From DTU015 sp012837895 (GTDB lineage Bacteria; Bacillota; Sulfobacillia; Fermentithermobacillales; Fermentithermobacillaceae), in the NCBI GenBank assembly GCA_050952085.1, contig JBMNKH010000002.1:1-64000 (forward strand): a DNA stretch of 64,000 bases. Direction: 5' to 3'. Position numbers and translations under genes: made by a program. The notes under the pieces were generated by a model. That model saw only the letters and a program-made list of their open reading frames with translations, did not search any database and was not told the DNA's origin. This document shows, piece after piece, positions 9,207 to 17,413 of this stretch (position 1 is the first letter of the stretch; each line of letters begins with the position of its first letter).

Positions 9207-9431
9207 TTGCTCAAAATCGATGTCGAGAAGTGTAAGGGGTGCCAACTCTGTGTTCCCGCTTGTCCCAGAGAACTGCTCGAGCCGTCACAACACCGGAACA
9301 AGCTCGGCTACTATGCTATAACCATTCGCAGTCAGGAGGACTGTACTGCCTGCGCATTGTGCGCGCGGGTGTGTCCCGACTGTGTAATAACGGTGTACCG
9401 ACCAAAACGGGGGGGCGAAAGCAGTGACTAG
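9207..9431 (+). CDS. korD: 2-oxoacid:ferredoxin oxidoreductase delta subunit (2x[4Fe-4S])
   Basis: A 74-residue ferredoxin-like subunit with two cluster motifs, CxxCxxCxxxCP at residues 9-20 and CxxCxxCxxxCP at 46-57. It passes electrons from the thiamine site to external ferredoxin. I chose TTG 9207 because GGGAGGT lies seven bases upstream and the frame before it looks non-coding. The 188-base gap after the dehydratase (9019-9206) holds a run of nine C (9135-9143) and no gene. The stop overlaps the GTG start of korA by eight bases, so the two are translationally coupled. Confidence 0.9.
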   Translation: MLKIDVEKCKGCQLCVPACPRELLEPSQHRNKLGYYAITIRSQEDCTACALCARVCPDCVITVYRPKRGGESSD

Positions 9432-10506
9432 GATTCTGATAAAAGGGAACGAGGCTTTCGCAGAGGCAGCCATAAGAGCCGGGTGCAGGCATTATTTTGG
9501 GTACCCAATCACGCCCCAGAGCGAAGTGATGGAGTATCTTGCCAGGCGTATGCCTGAGGTGGGTGGAGTGTTCATCCAAGCAGAAAGCGAGGTAGCTGCC
9601 ATAAACATGGTTTATGGAGCGGCTGCCACGGGAGCTAGAAGCATGACCACCACTTCCAGTCCTGGTTTCAGTTTAATGCAGGAAGGTATCTCTTACATGG
9701 CCGGTGCCGAGCTTCCAGCGGTCTTGGTCAACGTGATGCGAGGCGGTCCGGGAGTGGGGAGTATTCAGCCTGCCCAATCGGATTATCTCCAGGCAACCAA
9801 AGGCGGAGGTAACGGCGACTACCGCCTGCTGACCTATGCACCTGCGACTGTCCAAGAAATGGCAGATATCACCATGAAGGCATGGGATAAGGCTGAAAAA
9901 TACCGGAATCCAGTACTGATTCTGGTGGATGGTTTTATCGGGCAGATGATGGAAGCCGTGGAGTTCAAAGATGAGCCGGCAACAGAGCCTGTGGAGCACA
10001 CCTGGGCAGTAGGAATCCGTAAAGAAAAGCGGCCTTTAAGGAGGATAACCAGCTCCCACATGGATCCCGCCGACTGTGAACGGCACAACCGCCATCTCAA
10101 GGCCAAATTCGATCGTATAAGGAAGGACGAAGTGGCTTGGGAAGAACTGTACACGGAAGACGCAGAAGTAGTGCTAGCGGCCTTTGGTGTAGTGGCCCGG
10201 GTATGTCGCGCGGTTGTGGAGCGTGCCCGTAAAGAAGGAATTAAGGCAGGGCTTATCCGTCCTATTACCGTTTGGCCATTCCCGTACAGAGCTTTTAGGC
10301 AGAGGGTAAGAACCGCCAAAGCATTCTTTGTAGTGGAAATGAACGAGGGCCAGATGGTTGAGGACGTGCAGATGGCGGTCGGTTACGATGCCCCCGTGTA
10401 CTTCTACGGACGAAATGGCGGAATAGTCCCGCAACCAAACGAGGTCGCATCTGAACTGCAAAGAATCCTAGCGGGAGGGGTGACACCACGTGAAGATCGT
10501 ATTTGA
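9424..10506 (+). CDS. korA: 2-oxoacid:ferredoxin oxidoreductase alpha subunit (VorB/KorA-like)
   Basis: 360 residues with the pyrimidine-binding domain of thiamine-dependent oxidoreductases. The opening GNEAFAEAAIRAGCRHYFGYPITPQ closely resembles VorB/KorA subunits (here cut into its parts: GNEAFAEAAIRAG and HYFGYPITPQ). QAESEVAAINMVYGAAATG and TTSSPGFSLMQEG follow. It combines with KorB, C and D to convert a 2-oxo acid + CoA to acyl-CoA + CO2 with reduced ferredoxin. The resemblance to VorB hints at branched-chain or general 2-oxo acids; substrate range is inference. It starts at GTG 9424 and its 3' end overlaps korB by 17 bases. Confidence 0.9.
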   Translation: MTRILIKGNEAFAEAAIRAGCRHYFGYPITPQSEVMEYLARRMPEVGGVFIQAESEVAAINMVYGAAATGARSMTTTSSPGFSLMQEGISYMAGAELPAVLVNVMRGGPGVGSIQPAQSDYLQATKGGGNGDYRLLTYAPATVQEMADITMKAWDKAEKYRNPVLILVDGFIGQMMEAVEFKDEPATEPVEHTWAVGIRKEKRPLRRITSSHMDPADCERHNRHLKAKFDRIRKDEVAWEELYTEDAEVVLAAFGVVARVCRAVVERARKEGIKAGLIRPITVWPFPYRAFRQRVRTAKAFFVVEMNEGQMVEDVQMAVGYDAPVYFYGRNGGIVPQPNEVASELQRILAGGVTPREDRI

Positions 10507-11251
10507 ACGGCCGAGTACGCTGACTGACGCGGTGACTCATTACTGTCCAGGCTGCGGACACGGGGTCATCCACAGACTGGTAGCAGAAACGATAGAACGG
10601 CTTGGTGTGGAAGACAGGGTGATAGCGGTCCCGTCGATAGGCTGTTCAGGTGCCTTGGGACGCTATCTTGCATACGATTCGGTTGCAGGTGCCCACGGGC
10701 GTGGCCCCGCAATCGCTACCGGTATCAAGAGGGCATTGCCCGACGCTGTGGTGTTCAGCTACCAGGGAGACGGAGATCTGGCATCCATTGGTGCCGCAGA
10801 GATCCTGCATGCGGCCAACCGCGGTGAGCAGATCACAGTGATCTATGTGAACAACGCGGTGTACGGGATGACAGGCGGACAAATGGCCCCTACCACACTG
10901 TTAGGACAGGTTACCTCAACATCTCCGTTTGGTCGTGAGATCAGCACAACCGGATGGCCTATGCGAGTAGCTGAGCTCTTGGCCACTCTTCCGGGGGTGA
11001 AATACTCAGCGAGAGTGTGTGTGTTCGATGCAGCGAACGTAATCAAGGCAGGGGCGGCCATCCGCAAAGCTTTTGAGGTCCAGTTGAAGGGACTTGGCTT
11101 CGGAATCGTCGAGGTACTGTCCCAGTGTCCGACCAACTGGCGTATGGCACCCAGGGCCTCGGTGAAATGGGCTGAAGAGCATATGGTTCGCGAGTATCCG
11201 TTGGGCGAGTTCAAGACACCAGAGGGGGATAGTCAATGCAACACGAGGTAA
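10490..11251 (+). CDS. korB: 2-oxoacid:ferredoxin oxidoreductase beta subunit (TPP-binding)
   Basis: 253 residues. The N-terminal YCPGCGHG segment and the TPP/Mg motif GDGDLASIG followed by NNAVYGMTGGQ identify the thiamine-diphosphate-binding beta subunit. GTG 10490 lies inside the end of korA, with GGGAGGGG about nine bases upstream. Its own end overlaps korC by 16 bases, as expected for a tightly coupled korDABC operon. Confidence 0.92.
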   Translation: MKIVFERPSTLTDAVTHYCPGCGHGVIHRLVAETIERLGVEDRVIAVPSIGCSGALGRYLAYDSVAGAHGRGPAIATGIKRALPDAVVFSYQGDGDLASIGAAEILHAANRGEQITVIYVNNAVYGMTGGQMAPTTLLGQVTSTSPFGREISTTGWPMRVAELLATLPGVKYSARVCVFDAANVIKAGAAIRKAFEVQLKGLGFGIVEVLSQCPTNWRMAPRASVKWAEEHMVREYPLGEFKTPEGDSQCNTR

Positions 11252-11797
11252 TTGTGGCCGGATTCGGCGGTCAGGGTGTCCTCTTGGCCGGGATTCTTCT
11301 TGCCGAAGCTGCCTTGCAGGATGGCAAGGAGGTGACCTGGGTTCCTGCATACGGCCCGGAAATGCGGGGAGGCACGTGCAACTGCACAGTCATAGTGTCA
11401 GCTGAGCTGATAGCGTCGCCGGTTGCCAGTGAAGTAAGTTTCCTGATAGCGATGAACGAACCTTCCCTCCAGAAGTTCGGACCGATTGTCCGGACCGGTG
11501 GCACTATCTATCACGACTCGTCTTCGGGCGACACCCTGTTAGACAGGGACGATATCGATATAGTGGCAGTTCCCGCCGCACAAATCGCTGCCGAAATCGG
11601 GAGTTCCAGAGTCGCTCAATATGGTGATGCTGGGTGCTCTTGTGGGCAGCAGTGGCCTTACCACGAGAGATACCCTGGTATCGGTCATGGAGAAACAGCT
11701 TGTCGGGGAAAAGGCTAGGTTTGTCCCCCTGAACATACAGGCGTTAGACGCAGGAATAGAGATCGCCAGGCAGCACGCTAAGAAATCGGGTAAGTGA
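11236..11797 (+). pseudogene. korC: 2-oxoacid:ferredoxin oxidoreductase gamma subunit, frameshifted
   Basis: The first 127 codons encode a clear gamma subunit (VAGFGGQGVLLAG, GPEMRGGTCNCTVIVS). At 11617 one extra base shifts the frame. Skipping it (AAT at 11618) restores family-like sequence through MVMLGALVGSSGL and ALDAGIEIARQHAKK to a TGA at 11795-11797, about 186 residues in all. Without correction the reading frame runs on to 11718 with unrelated residues, giving 160 aa. There is no homopolymer or obvious slippery signal at the shift. A recent mutation or an assembly error is more likely than recoding. If real, the whole oxidoreductase may be impaired. Confidence 0.85.
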
Positions 11798-11810
11798 CAC
11801 CATACAGTCT

Positions 11811-11966
11811 TTCAAGGATGGGGGCTCGATGGGAGTTCCCTTACCTTGAAGCTTACTGAATCCGGGCCTGTTAATCAGGCAGTGTTCCGCACCTTAACCC
11901 GGGAAAAGTAGAAGTGCGGGCACCCATCGTCAACCCAGCCTGTTGGTTGAAGGGGGCGACACTGCA
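11811..11966 (+). promoter_or_regulatory. Folded leader of the ECF S-component gene, candidate riboswitch
   Basis: This 5' leader has several complementary segments. TTCAAGG (11811) pairs with CCTTGAA (11844), and CCTG/CAGG forms a small hairpin (11867-11879). Two interleaved pairings, CCGGG (11862-11866) with CCCGG (11898-11902) and CCGCAC (11887-11892) with GTGCGG (11914-11919), form an H-type pseudoknot. S-component genes for vitamins are often riboswitch-controlled. I could not match this to a known class by eye. Confidence 0.35.
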
Positions 11967-12509
11967 ATGGATAGACGCGAACAAGGCAGAACCAGAATGC
12001 TCTTGCTTACCGCGCTTCTTGCTGCATTCGGTGTGGTATTGCCTGCCGTGTTTCACTGGATTCCCGGTGCCGGTGCGGTTTTTCTCCCAATGCACATTCC
12101 TGTGTTGCTGTGCGGTTTATCGTGCGGAGGTCAGTACGGCCTGCTTTGCGCCCTAGTTTCAATTGGGCTTTCCCATCTCTTGACAGGGATGCCACCTGCA
12201 GGACTCCTGCCATCCATGGCTTTGGAGTTATCCATATATGGGCTGCTGTCGGGTGTACTGTATCGTCGCGTGAATACCGGGAGTGCCGCCGCCGACATCT
12301 ATTTCGCCCTAATAGGGGCAATGCTCTCAGGCAGGGTAGCCTACGGCGTTCTTAACGCTTTGGTCCTCCAGACAGGGAACTACTCATTTGAGACATGGGT
12401 CGGGGTTGCTTTCGTCACGTCATTTCCCGGGATAGTGATCCAGCTGACGGTCATTCCTGGTGTGATATTGCTCATGAGAAAGGCGGGATTTAGCCAGAAG
12501 CCACAGTGA
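11967..12509 (+). CDS. ECF transporter S component (substrate-binding membrane subunit)
   Basis: 180 residues, almost entirely hydrophobic, with five to six predicted membrane spans separated by short loops. The pattern MHIPVLLCGLSCGGQYGL followed by a C-terminal VTSFPGIVIQLTVIPGV is typical of energy-coupling-factor S components that bind vitamins or metals at the membrane face. No EcfA or EcfT genes are nearby, so it would use a shared module. ATG 11967 follows a GAAGGGGG site; the frame extends up to a TTG at 11943 that I did not use. The substrate is not evident. A cofactor for the surrounding enzymes would make sense but is unproven. Confidence 0.75.
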   Translation: MDRREQGRTRMLLLTALLAAFGVVLPAVFHWIPGAGAVFLPMHIPVLLCGLSCGGQYGLLCALVSIGLSHLLTGMPPAGLLPSMALELSIYGLLSGVLYRRVNTGSAAADIYFALIGAMLSGRVAYGVLNALVLQTGNYSFETWVGVAFVTSFPGIVIQLTVIPGVILLMRKAGFSQKPQ

Positions 12510-12529
12510 AGGCAAATCCCGGCCTTATG

Positions 12530-12673
12530 GCGCGACTGCGATAGATTAGTCGATGATGTCGCGCAAGAGATCAAAAGAGTCGGTAATCCCGACACATTAG
12601 ACAAAAATAGGATCACTAATCTGTGTAATACGGAAGGAATATCAGATAGTAGTGACGAAGAGATCGACTAATC
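12530..12673 (+). ncRNA. Candidate structured RNA between ECF-S and gntP genes
   Basis: A perfect 11-base inverted repeat, GATTAGTCGAT (12544-12554) with ATCGACTAATC (12663-12673), encloses two further helices: GTCGG/CCGAC (12579-12593), and CACTAATCT (from 12614) pairing with AGAT..TAGTG (to about 12655). That would give a three-way junction. A competing or pseudoknotting helix, GCGCGAC (12530-12536) with GTCGCGC (12558-12564), places the 5' arm of the outer stem in its loop. No ORF explains the conservation of pairing. It may be a cis-regulator of gntP or a small RNA. Strand is assumed from context. Confidence 0.4.
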
Positions 12674-12750
12674 AGACACATGGTTGAAGGTTGGGGGAAC
12701 TGTTTCTCAGGAACTGCTTGATTATCGTGCAGGGAGGTGGTGCAGTCCGG

Positions 12751-12782
12751 GACCTAAACGGCCGTGAGGAGACCTAAGCGGC
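12751..12782. repeat. 12-base direct repeat upstream of gntP
   Basis: GACCTAAACGGC (12751-12762) and GACCTAAGCGGC (12771-12782) differ at one base and are spaced exactly 20 bases start to start. This is near two helical turns and consistent with tandem regulator sites. The rest of 12674-12944 holds no convincing gene; a short frame at 12812-13078 overlaps gntP out of frame. Confidence 0.4.
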
Positions 12783-12944
12783 ATTTATCTGCTACCAATT
12801 GAAGTTTTCGGTTGAAGCACCTGGCGAGGTCTCCAGCCTGGGTGTCTGAAGCCGAAAGACGGGGTCTACACCGTAAGATTGAGTATGTGTCTTTGACATC
12901 AGTGTTCGTCGATCACAGAGTAAGGTGGAAGGAGTCTGATCAAG

Positions 12945-14282
12945 TTGCTTATACTTCACCTGCTGATCGCCATCCTAATCATTCTCGTGTTGATCCTGAA
13001 GTACAAGTTCTCTCCGGTAATAGCGCTCACACTTGGCGCGCTCTACTATGGAATAGCTACAGGCCTTGGGCCAGTTGAGAGTGCCGGTCTCATCGCTTCG
13101 GGATTTGGAAACACCATGACCGGAATCGGGTTGGTGGTAGGCTTTGGGTGCATTGTGGGTCAGTTGCTGGCTGATTCAGGTGGAATCCACGCAATAGTCA
13201 AAGCCATCCTGAACACATTCCCGCCCCATCGCACTCCTGAAGCTTTGACTGCAGCAGGACTGGTCGTATCAACGCCGGTATTCTTCGACGTGGCATTCGT
13301 GATCATGTCGCCCATGGCCAAGGCGCTGGCAAAGGTCGCCAATATGCCACGGGTGATTATGGCGATCGCGCTGTACTTGGGCACGGGAGCTGCTCACATG
13401 CTGATCCCGCCCACCCCTGGCCCCCTGGCTGTTGCAGAGACGCTCGGAGTGCCGCTCGGCCAGATGATCCTGTACGGCGCATTGCTGGCAGTGCCCACTA
13501 GCTACATCTCGCTTTGGCTGTGGAAACGCATCATCCTGAGGAGCAACTTCTGGAAGCCAGAAGAAGATGAGGAAGAGATCGACGGCGAACAGGAGGAATA
13601 CGTCGCTCCTGACAAGATGCCGTCATTGGGTCTTTCCCTCTTGCCGGTTATGGTCCCGGTAATCCTCATCATTCTCGGTTCCATCGCTCCTTATATTGCA
13701 ACAGAAGGTACCTCCTTTGATACTTTTGTGAGGTTTGTGGGCAACAAGAACGTGGCCATGTTGATAGGTGCCCTGCTTGCAATGGTTGTTGCTGCCACGA
13801 CCCTTGACGGGAAGGAGCTTTCCCGTTCGGTCAACAGCTCTCTCACCAGTGCAGGTACTGTGCTCTTGATCACCGGTGCCGGCGGTTCCTTGGGAGCGGT
13901 ACTGGGCGCTACCAACATCGGCAAGGTCATCGCAGATAGCATGGCATCCTACAGTATCCCGGTCATAGTTCTGGCATGGTTAATTGGAGCGTTGATCCGG
14001 GTGGCCCAGGGGTCGGGAACGGTTGCTCTGGTTACCACTGCAAACCTTATGGCCCCGGCGCTGGCACAAATGTCTCCCGGCTACGCGATTTGGGTTGCCC
14101 TAGCGATTTGTTCCGGAGCAGCCTTCGGCGGCCACGTGAATGATAGCGGCTTCTGGATTGTGACCAGGCTTTCCGGAATTACCGTAAAAGGCGGCCTCAA
14201 GATGTATACCTTGAACGGGTCCATCAGTGCGTTCATCAGGCTGGCAGTTTTGTTGGTTGCATCTGCTATTTTCATGAGATAG
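12945..14282 (+). CDS. GntP-family gluconate/hydroxy-acid permease
   Basis: 445 residues, many hydrophobic spans, with GntP signatures: TPVFFDVAFVIMSPMAKALA, MLIPPTPGPLAVAETLGV and, near the end, FGGHVNDSGFWIVTRLSG. Family members are proton symporters for gluconate, glycerate and related hydroxy acids. An acidic cytoplasmic-type loop (about 205-225, rich in Glu and Asp) separates the halves. The start is TTG 12945 with AAGGAG ten bases upstream. Together with the downstream isomerase and dehydratase it probably brings in the hydroxy-acid substrate; the exact acid is unknown. Confidence 0.9.
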   Translation: MLILHLLIAILIILVLILKYKFSPVIALTLGALYYGIATGLGPVESAGLIASGFGNTMTGIGLVVGFGCIVGQLLADSGGIHAIVKAILNTFPPHRTPEALTAAGLVVSTPVFFDVAFVIMSPMAKALAKVANMPRVIMAIALYLGTGAAHMLIPPTPGPLAVAETLGVPLGQMILYGALLAVPTSYISLWLWKRIILRSNFWKPEEDEEEIDGEQEEYVAPDKMPSLGLSLLPVMVPVILIILGSIAPYIATEGTSFDTFVRFVGNKNVAMLIGALLAMVVAATTLDGKELSRSVNSSLTSAGTVLLITGAGGSLGAVLGATNIGKVIADSMASYSIPVIVLAWLIGALIRVAQGSGTVALVTTANLMAPALAQMSPGYAIWVALAICSGAAFGGHVNDSGFWIVTRLSGITVKGGLKMYTLNGSISAFIRLAVLLVASAIFMR

Positions 14283-14294
14283 TTCGTTGACTGG

Positions 14295-14344
14295 AAGGTG
14301 TCGCGGCATGTTGCCGGCGATGTGGTGCCTTGCCGCGACACCTT
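14295..14344. terminator. Strong hairpin between gntP and the LarA-like gene
   Basis: A perfect 14-base inverted repeat, AAGGTGTCGCGGCA with TGCCGCGACACCTT, encloses a 22-base loop. There is no T run on the plus side, so it may be a processing or mRNA-stability stem that sets different levels for the two genes rather than a full terminator. Confidence 0.5.
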
Positions 14345-14443
14345 GACCTTGGGAAGAGACTTGCTGAGTGAAGTCCGAGTACACCAGGCGCCCTGCTTGT
14401 CAGAAGGCGTGCCAGGGCAATGAAAAACGATGGAGGGATTCAA

Positions 14444-15718
14444 GTGGCTGTGATTTTCGGCGGGTTCGATGTAGATTTCCCGCGAATGGTGCCAGTCCGC
14501 CAGCACTTCGTTGCAGACAAAGTAGAGAATGTACGGGAAGCTGTACTAAAAGAGCTTACCCGTGATGATATCAGAAGCCGCTTCAAAGAGGGGCAGCGTA
14601 TTGCCGTTACAGTGGGCAGCAGAGGTATAGCGAGCATAGACGTAGTGGTCAAGACCACAGTTGATTTCTTGAAGGAAATAGGCACCAAGCCGTTCATCAT
14701 CCCGGCAATGGGCAGTCACGGCGGAGCAAGCCCTGAAGGGCAGAAGAAGGTGCTTGCCAGCTACGGTATTACTGAGGAAACCATGGGAGCGCCTATTGAG
14801 GCGGACATGGAAGTGGTTCAACTTGGTACTACAAAGAGTGGTGCCCCGGCTTACTTCAGCAAGGTTGCCTACGAAGCAGACGGCATCGTGGTGATCAACA
14901 GGGTGAAGAACCACACCAGCTTCCGCGGACCGGTAGAGAGCGGTTTAACTAAGATGGTAGTTATCGGCCTAGGCAAGCACAAAGGTGCCACGTATGTTCA
15001 CTATCAAGGTTTTGACCGCTTTAGCCAGCTTATCCCCGAAGTGGGGGAAGTGCTGCTCAGTAAGGCCAAGATTGCCTGTGGGCTGGCCCTGGTTGAAAAC
15101 GGTTATCATGAGCTGATGATAGTGCACGCCGCATTGCCTGAGCAGTTCATAGAAACCGATACTAGACTGCTTAAGGTCGCATACGAAGCCATGCCTCGTA
15201 TCCTATTCGACGAGTTCGAAGTGCTCATAGTCGACGAAATCGGAAAGGATATCTCAGGTGCCGGAATGGATCCCAACGTTACAGGGCGTTTTTCGGAGGC
15301 TCACATGATAGCTCTTCAACTCAAACCGAGAATTCAGAGGATTGTGGTGCTTGACCTAACGGATGAGTCTTACGGGAATGCCATCGGGTTGGGTTCAGCG
15401 GATTTAACTACCAGCCGGGTGGTCGCCAAGATCGACAGGCAGGCAACCTATGCCAACGTGATCACCTCGACCGTTCTGAGGGGTGGTGCGATCCCCATGT
15501 ATTTCGACACCGACAAAGAATCAATTGCAGTAGCCCTGAAAACGTGCAAACGCGTTGAACCATCTGAGGCAAGGGTAGTCCGCATCAAGAATACTTCAGC
15601 CCTGGACGTAATTCATGTATCGGAGACTTTGCTCCCGCAAGTAAAGCAGGATCCCAGGTTGGAGATCATCGGAGAATCACGGCCAATGGCATTCACTGAC
15701 GAGGGCAGACTAATATAG
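14444..15718 (+). CDS. LarA-like nickel-pincer-type 2-hydroxyacid racemase/epimerase
   Basis: 424 residues of the LarA/DUF2088 family; relatives isomerise C2 of hydroxy acids with a nickel-pincer nucleotide. Motifs are MGSHGGASPEGQ (His about 92), NRVKNHTSF (His about 156), and GLTKMVVIGLGKH (Lys about 170, His about 179), which align with the metal and cofactor region of LarA. GTG 14444 has GGAGGG six bases upstream and is preferred over ATG 14420. It lies between a GntP permease and an IlvD-type dehydratase 24 bases downstream, so it probably prepares the correct epimer for dehydration. No larB, larC or larE cofactor genes are in this window. Confidence 0.8.
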   Translation: MAVIFGGFDVDFPRMVPVRQHFVADKVENVREAVLKELTRDDIRSRFKEGQRIAVTVGSRGIASIDVVVKTTVDFLKEIGTKPFIIPAMGSHGGASPEGQKKVLASYGITEETMGAPIEADMEVVQLGTTKSGAPAYFSKVAYEADGIVVINRVKNHTSFRGPVESGLTKMVVIGLGKHKGATYVHYQGFDRFSQLIPEVGEVLLSKAKIACGLALVENGYHELMIVHAALPEQFIETDTRLLKVAYEAMPRILFDEFEVLIVDEIGKDISGAGMDPNVTGRFSEAHMIALQLKPRIQRIVVLDLTDESYGNAIGLGSADLTTSRVVAKIDRQATYANVITSTVLRGGAIPMYFDTDKESIAVALKTCKRVEPSEARVVRIKNTSALDVIHVSETLLPQVKQDPRLEIIGESRPMAFTDEGRLI

Positions 15719-15742
15719 ATGGCTTGTACAGGAGGGGAAGGA

Positions 15743-17413
15743 ATGTTTAGACGAAGCTGTGCTATCGTCAAATTCCCGGACCGGGCCGGCACTCGTGCTT
15801 TGCTTAAATCCATGGGTTATTCTGATTACGATCTCAACAGGCCGCTCATCGGAATCGCAAATGCCTGGAGTACCATAGTCCCGGGCCATTATAACTTGAG
15901 GCAAATAGCCGGCGCGGTCAGGGACGGCATACTGCAAGCAGGCGGAACCCCAGTGGAATTCGGGGTAATCGGTGTGTGTGACGGGGTCGCCAACGGTCAT
16001 GCGGGCGGGAAGTACTCATTGCCTTCGCGGGATCTGATTGCCGCCAGTATTGAGACGGCAGTCGAGGCACACAGGTTGGATGCAGTGGTGCTGCTAGGCT
16101 CCTGCGACAAAACGGTACCCGGGATGCTGATGGCAGCGGCTCGCATGGATATCCCTGCCCTACTTGTCCCCGGAGGTCCCATGTCCGGAGGAGTGGTGTT
16201 CGATGGCCGGGAGAGCGACATCACTTCCCTATCTGAAGCGTTGGGGATGTACCGCATAGGCAAAGCGGACGAAGACGTGATCATGCACTTGGAGAACGGA
16301 AGTGCCCCAACATGCGGTTCGTGCTCCTTCCTGGGAACCGCAAATACCATGTGTTGTCTGGCGGAAGCTATGGGAATGACACTTCCATATGGGGGAACAG
16401 CTCCTGCCGTGTCCGCTGCCCGCTTGAGGCTTGCCCAGGAATCCGGCCGCGCTATTGTGAGACTGGTTGAAAAAGGTATCACCAGCCGCCGGGTTATAGA
16501 CAGGAATTCCCTGCTTAACGCCATAAGGGTAGCGATGGCTATCGGAGGGTCCACCAACGCAGTCTTGCACATCCTAGCTATAGCCCACGAAGCAGAGGCT
16601 GATCTTAGCACCGATGAATTCGACACTATCAGCAGGATGGTTCCCCACATAGCTCGGGTTTATCCTGCCGGTCCCAAGAACGTTATCGACTTTCACCGAG
16701 CAGGCGGAGTTCCTGCGGTCATGAAAGAAATCGCGTCCCTCCTGGATACCACTGCTTTGACGGTTTCAGGGAACACCGTTGAAGAGATTATTGCTTCGGC
16801 ATCCACCAGGGACAGTTCCATCATCAAGACCCTTGACGATCCGTTCAGCAAAGACGGAGGGCTGGCTGTGCTTAGAGGCAACCTGGCTTCCGACACGGCT
16901 GTAACAAAGCCGGCAGCCATTCATCCATCTATGTGGACGTTTACCGGTCCCGCCAGGGTGTTCGAGAGCGAAGAGAGTGTCAATGAAGCAATTAGCGCTG
17001 GACGTATCAAAGAAGGAGAAGTGGTAGTGATTCGGTACGAGGGTCCCAAAGGCGGACCAGGTATGCGCGAAATGGCTCGGGCATTGAAGATGCTCTACGG
17101 TATGGGATTGGCGCTGAAGACCGCGGTGATAACCGACGGCCGATTCTCTGGAACCAACAACGGATGCTTTGTTGGCCACATTTCACCTGAAGCAGCAGAG
17201 GGAGGGCCCCTGGCCATCGTGGAAGACGGGGATCAGATCACCATCGATATTCCCAACCGCCGCCTACACTTGCACCTAAGCGATGAGGAAATCAAGAGGC
17301 GCTTGGATATGTGGCGCAGGCCGCCGTCCAAAGCCCCCAAGGGCTATTTGCAGATATACAGCCAACTGGCTGAGTCCGCAAGTCGCGGAGGAATTCTCAG
17401 ACACCGACCCTAG
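15743..17413 (+). CDS. IlvD/Edd-family Fe-S dehydratase
   Basis: 556 residues of the dihydroxy-acid/sugar-acid dehydratase family, which converts a 2,3-dihydroxy acid to a 2-oxo acid using an iron-sulfur cluster. Cysteine sites are GVCDG (Cys 79), GSCDKTVPG (Cys 121) and PTCGSC (Cys 191/194). The C-terminal TDGRFSGTNNGCFVGHISPE loop is intact. The early PCN cysteine of [2Fe-2S] members is replaced by VPGH, as I recall for many anaerobe IlvD proteins. ATG 15743 follows AGGAGGGG. It may be biosynthetic IlvD, but the absence of ilvB/C and the catabolic neighbours favour a degradative role. The two are not separable by sequence alone. Confidence 0.85.
   Translation: MFRRSCAIVKFPDRAGTRALLKSMGYSDYDLNRPLIGIANAWSTIVPGHYNLRQIAGAVRDGILQAGGTPVEFGVIGVCDGVANGHAGGKYSLPSRDLIAASIETAVEAHRLDAVVLLGSCDKTVPGMLMAAARMDIPALLVPGGPMSGGVVFDGRESDITSLSEALGMYRIGKADEDVIMHLENGSAPTCGSCSFLGTANTMCCLAEAMGMTLPYGGTAPAVSAARLRLAQESGRAIVRLVEKGITSRRVIDRNSLLNAIRVAMAIGGSTNAVLHILAIAHEAEADLSTDEFDTISRMVPHIARVYPAGPKNVIDFHRAGGVPAVMKEIASLLDTTALTVSGNTVEEIIASASTRDSSIIKTLDDPFSKDGGLAVLRGNLASDTAVTKPAAIHPSMWTFTGPARVFESEESVNEAISAGRIKEGEVVVIRYEGPKGGPGMREMARALKMLYGMGLALKTAVITDGRFSGTNNGCFVGHISPEAAEGGPLAIVEDGDQITIDIPNRRLHLHLSDEEIKRRLDMWRRPPSKAPKGYLQIYSQLAESASRGGILRHRP

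Noticed and set aside
11600..11640. Programmed +1 frameshift in korC
   Set aside because: No slow codon or stop at the shift site, no upstream Shine-Dalgarno-like stimulator and no helper structure; mutation or sequencing error is simpler.
12812..13078. Open frame in the gntP leader
   Set aside because: Its 3' half overlaps gntP in another frame, the residues show no family, and the region is better explained as untranslated leader.
15743..17413. Missing PCN cysteine in the IlvD-type dehydratase as a sign of inactivation
   Set aside because: VPGH at that place together with GVCDG is, as I recall, common in anaerobe and archaeal members, so the protein is probably intact.
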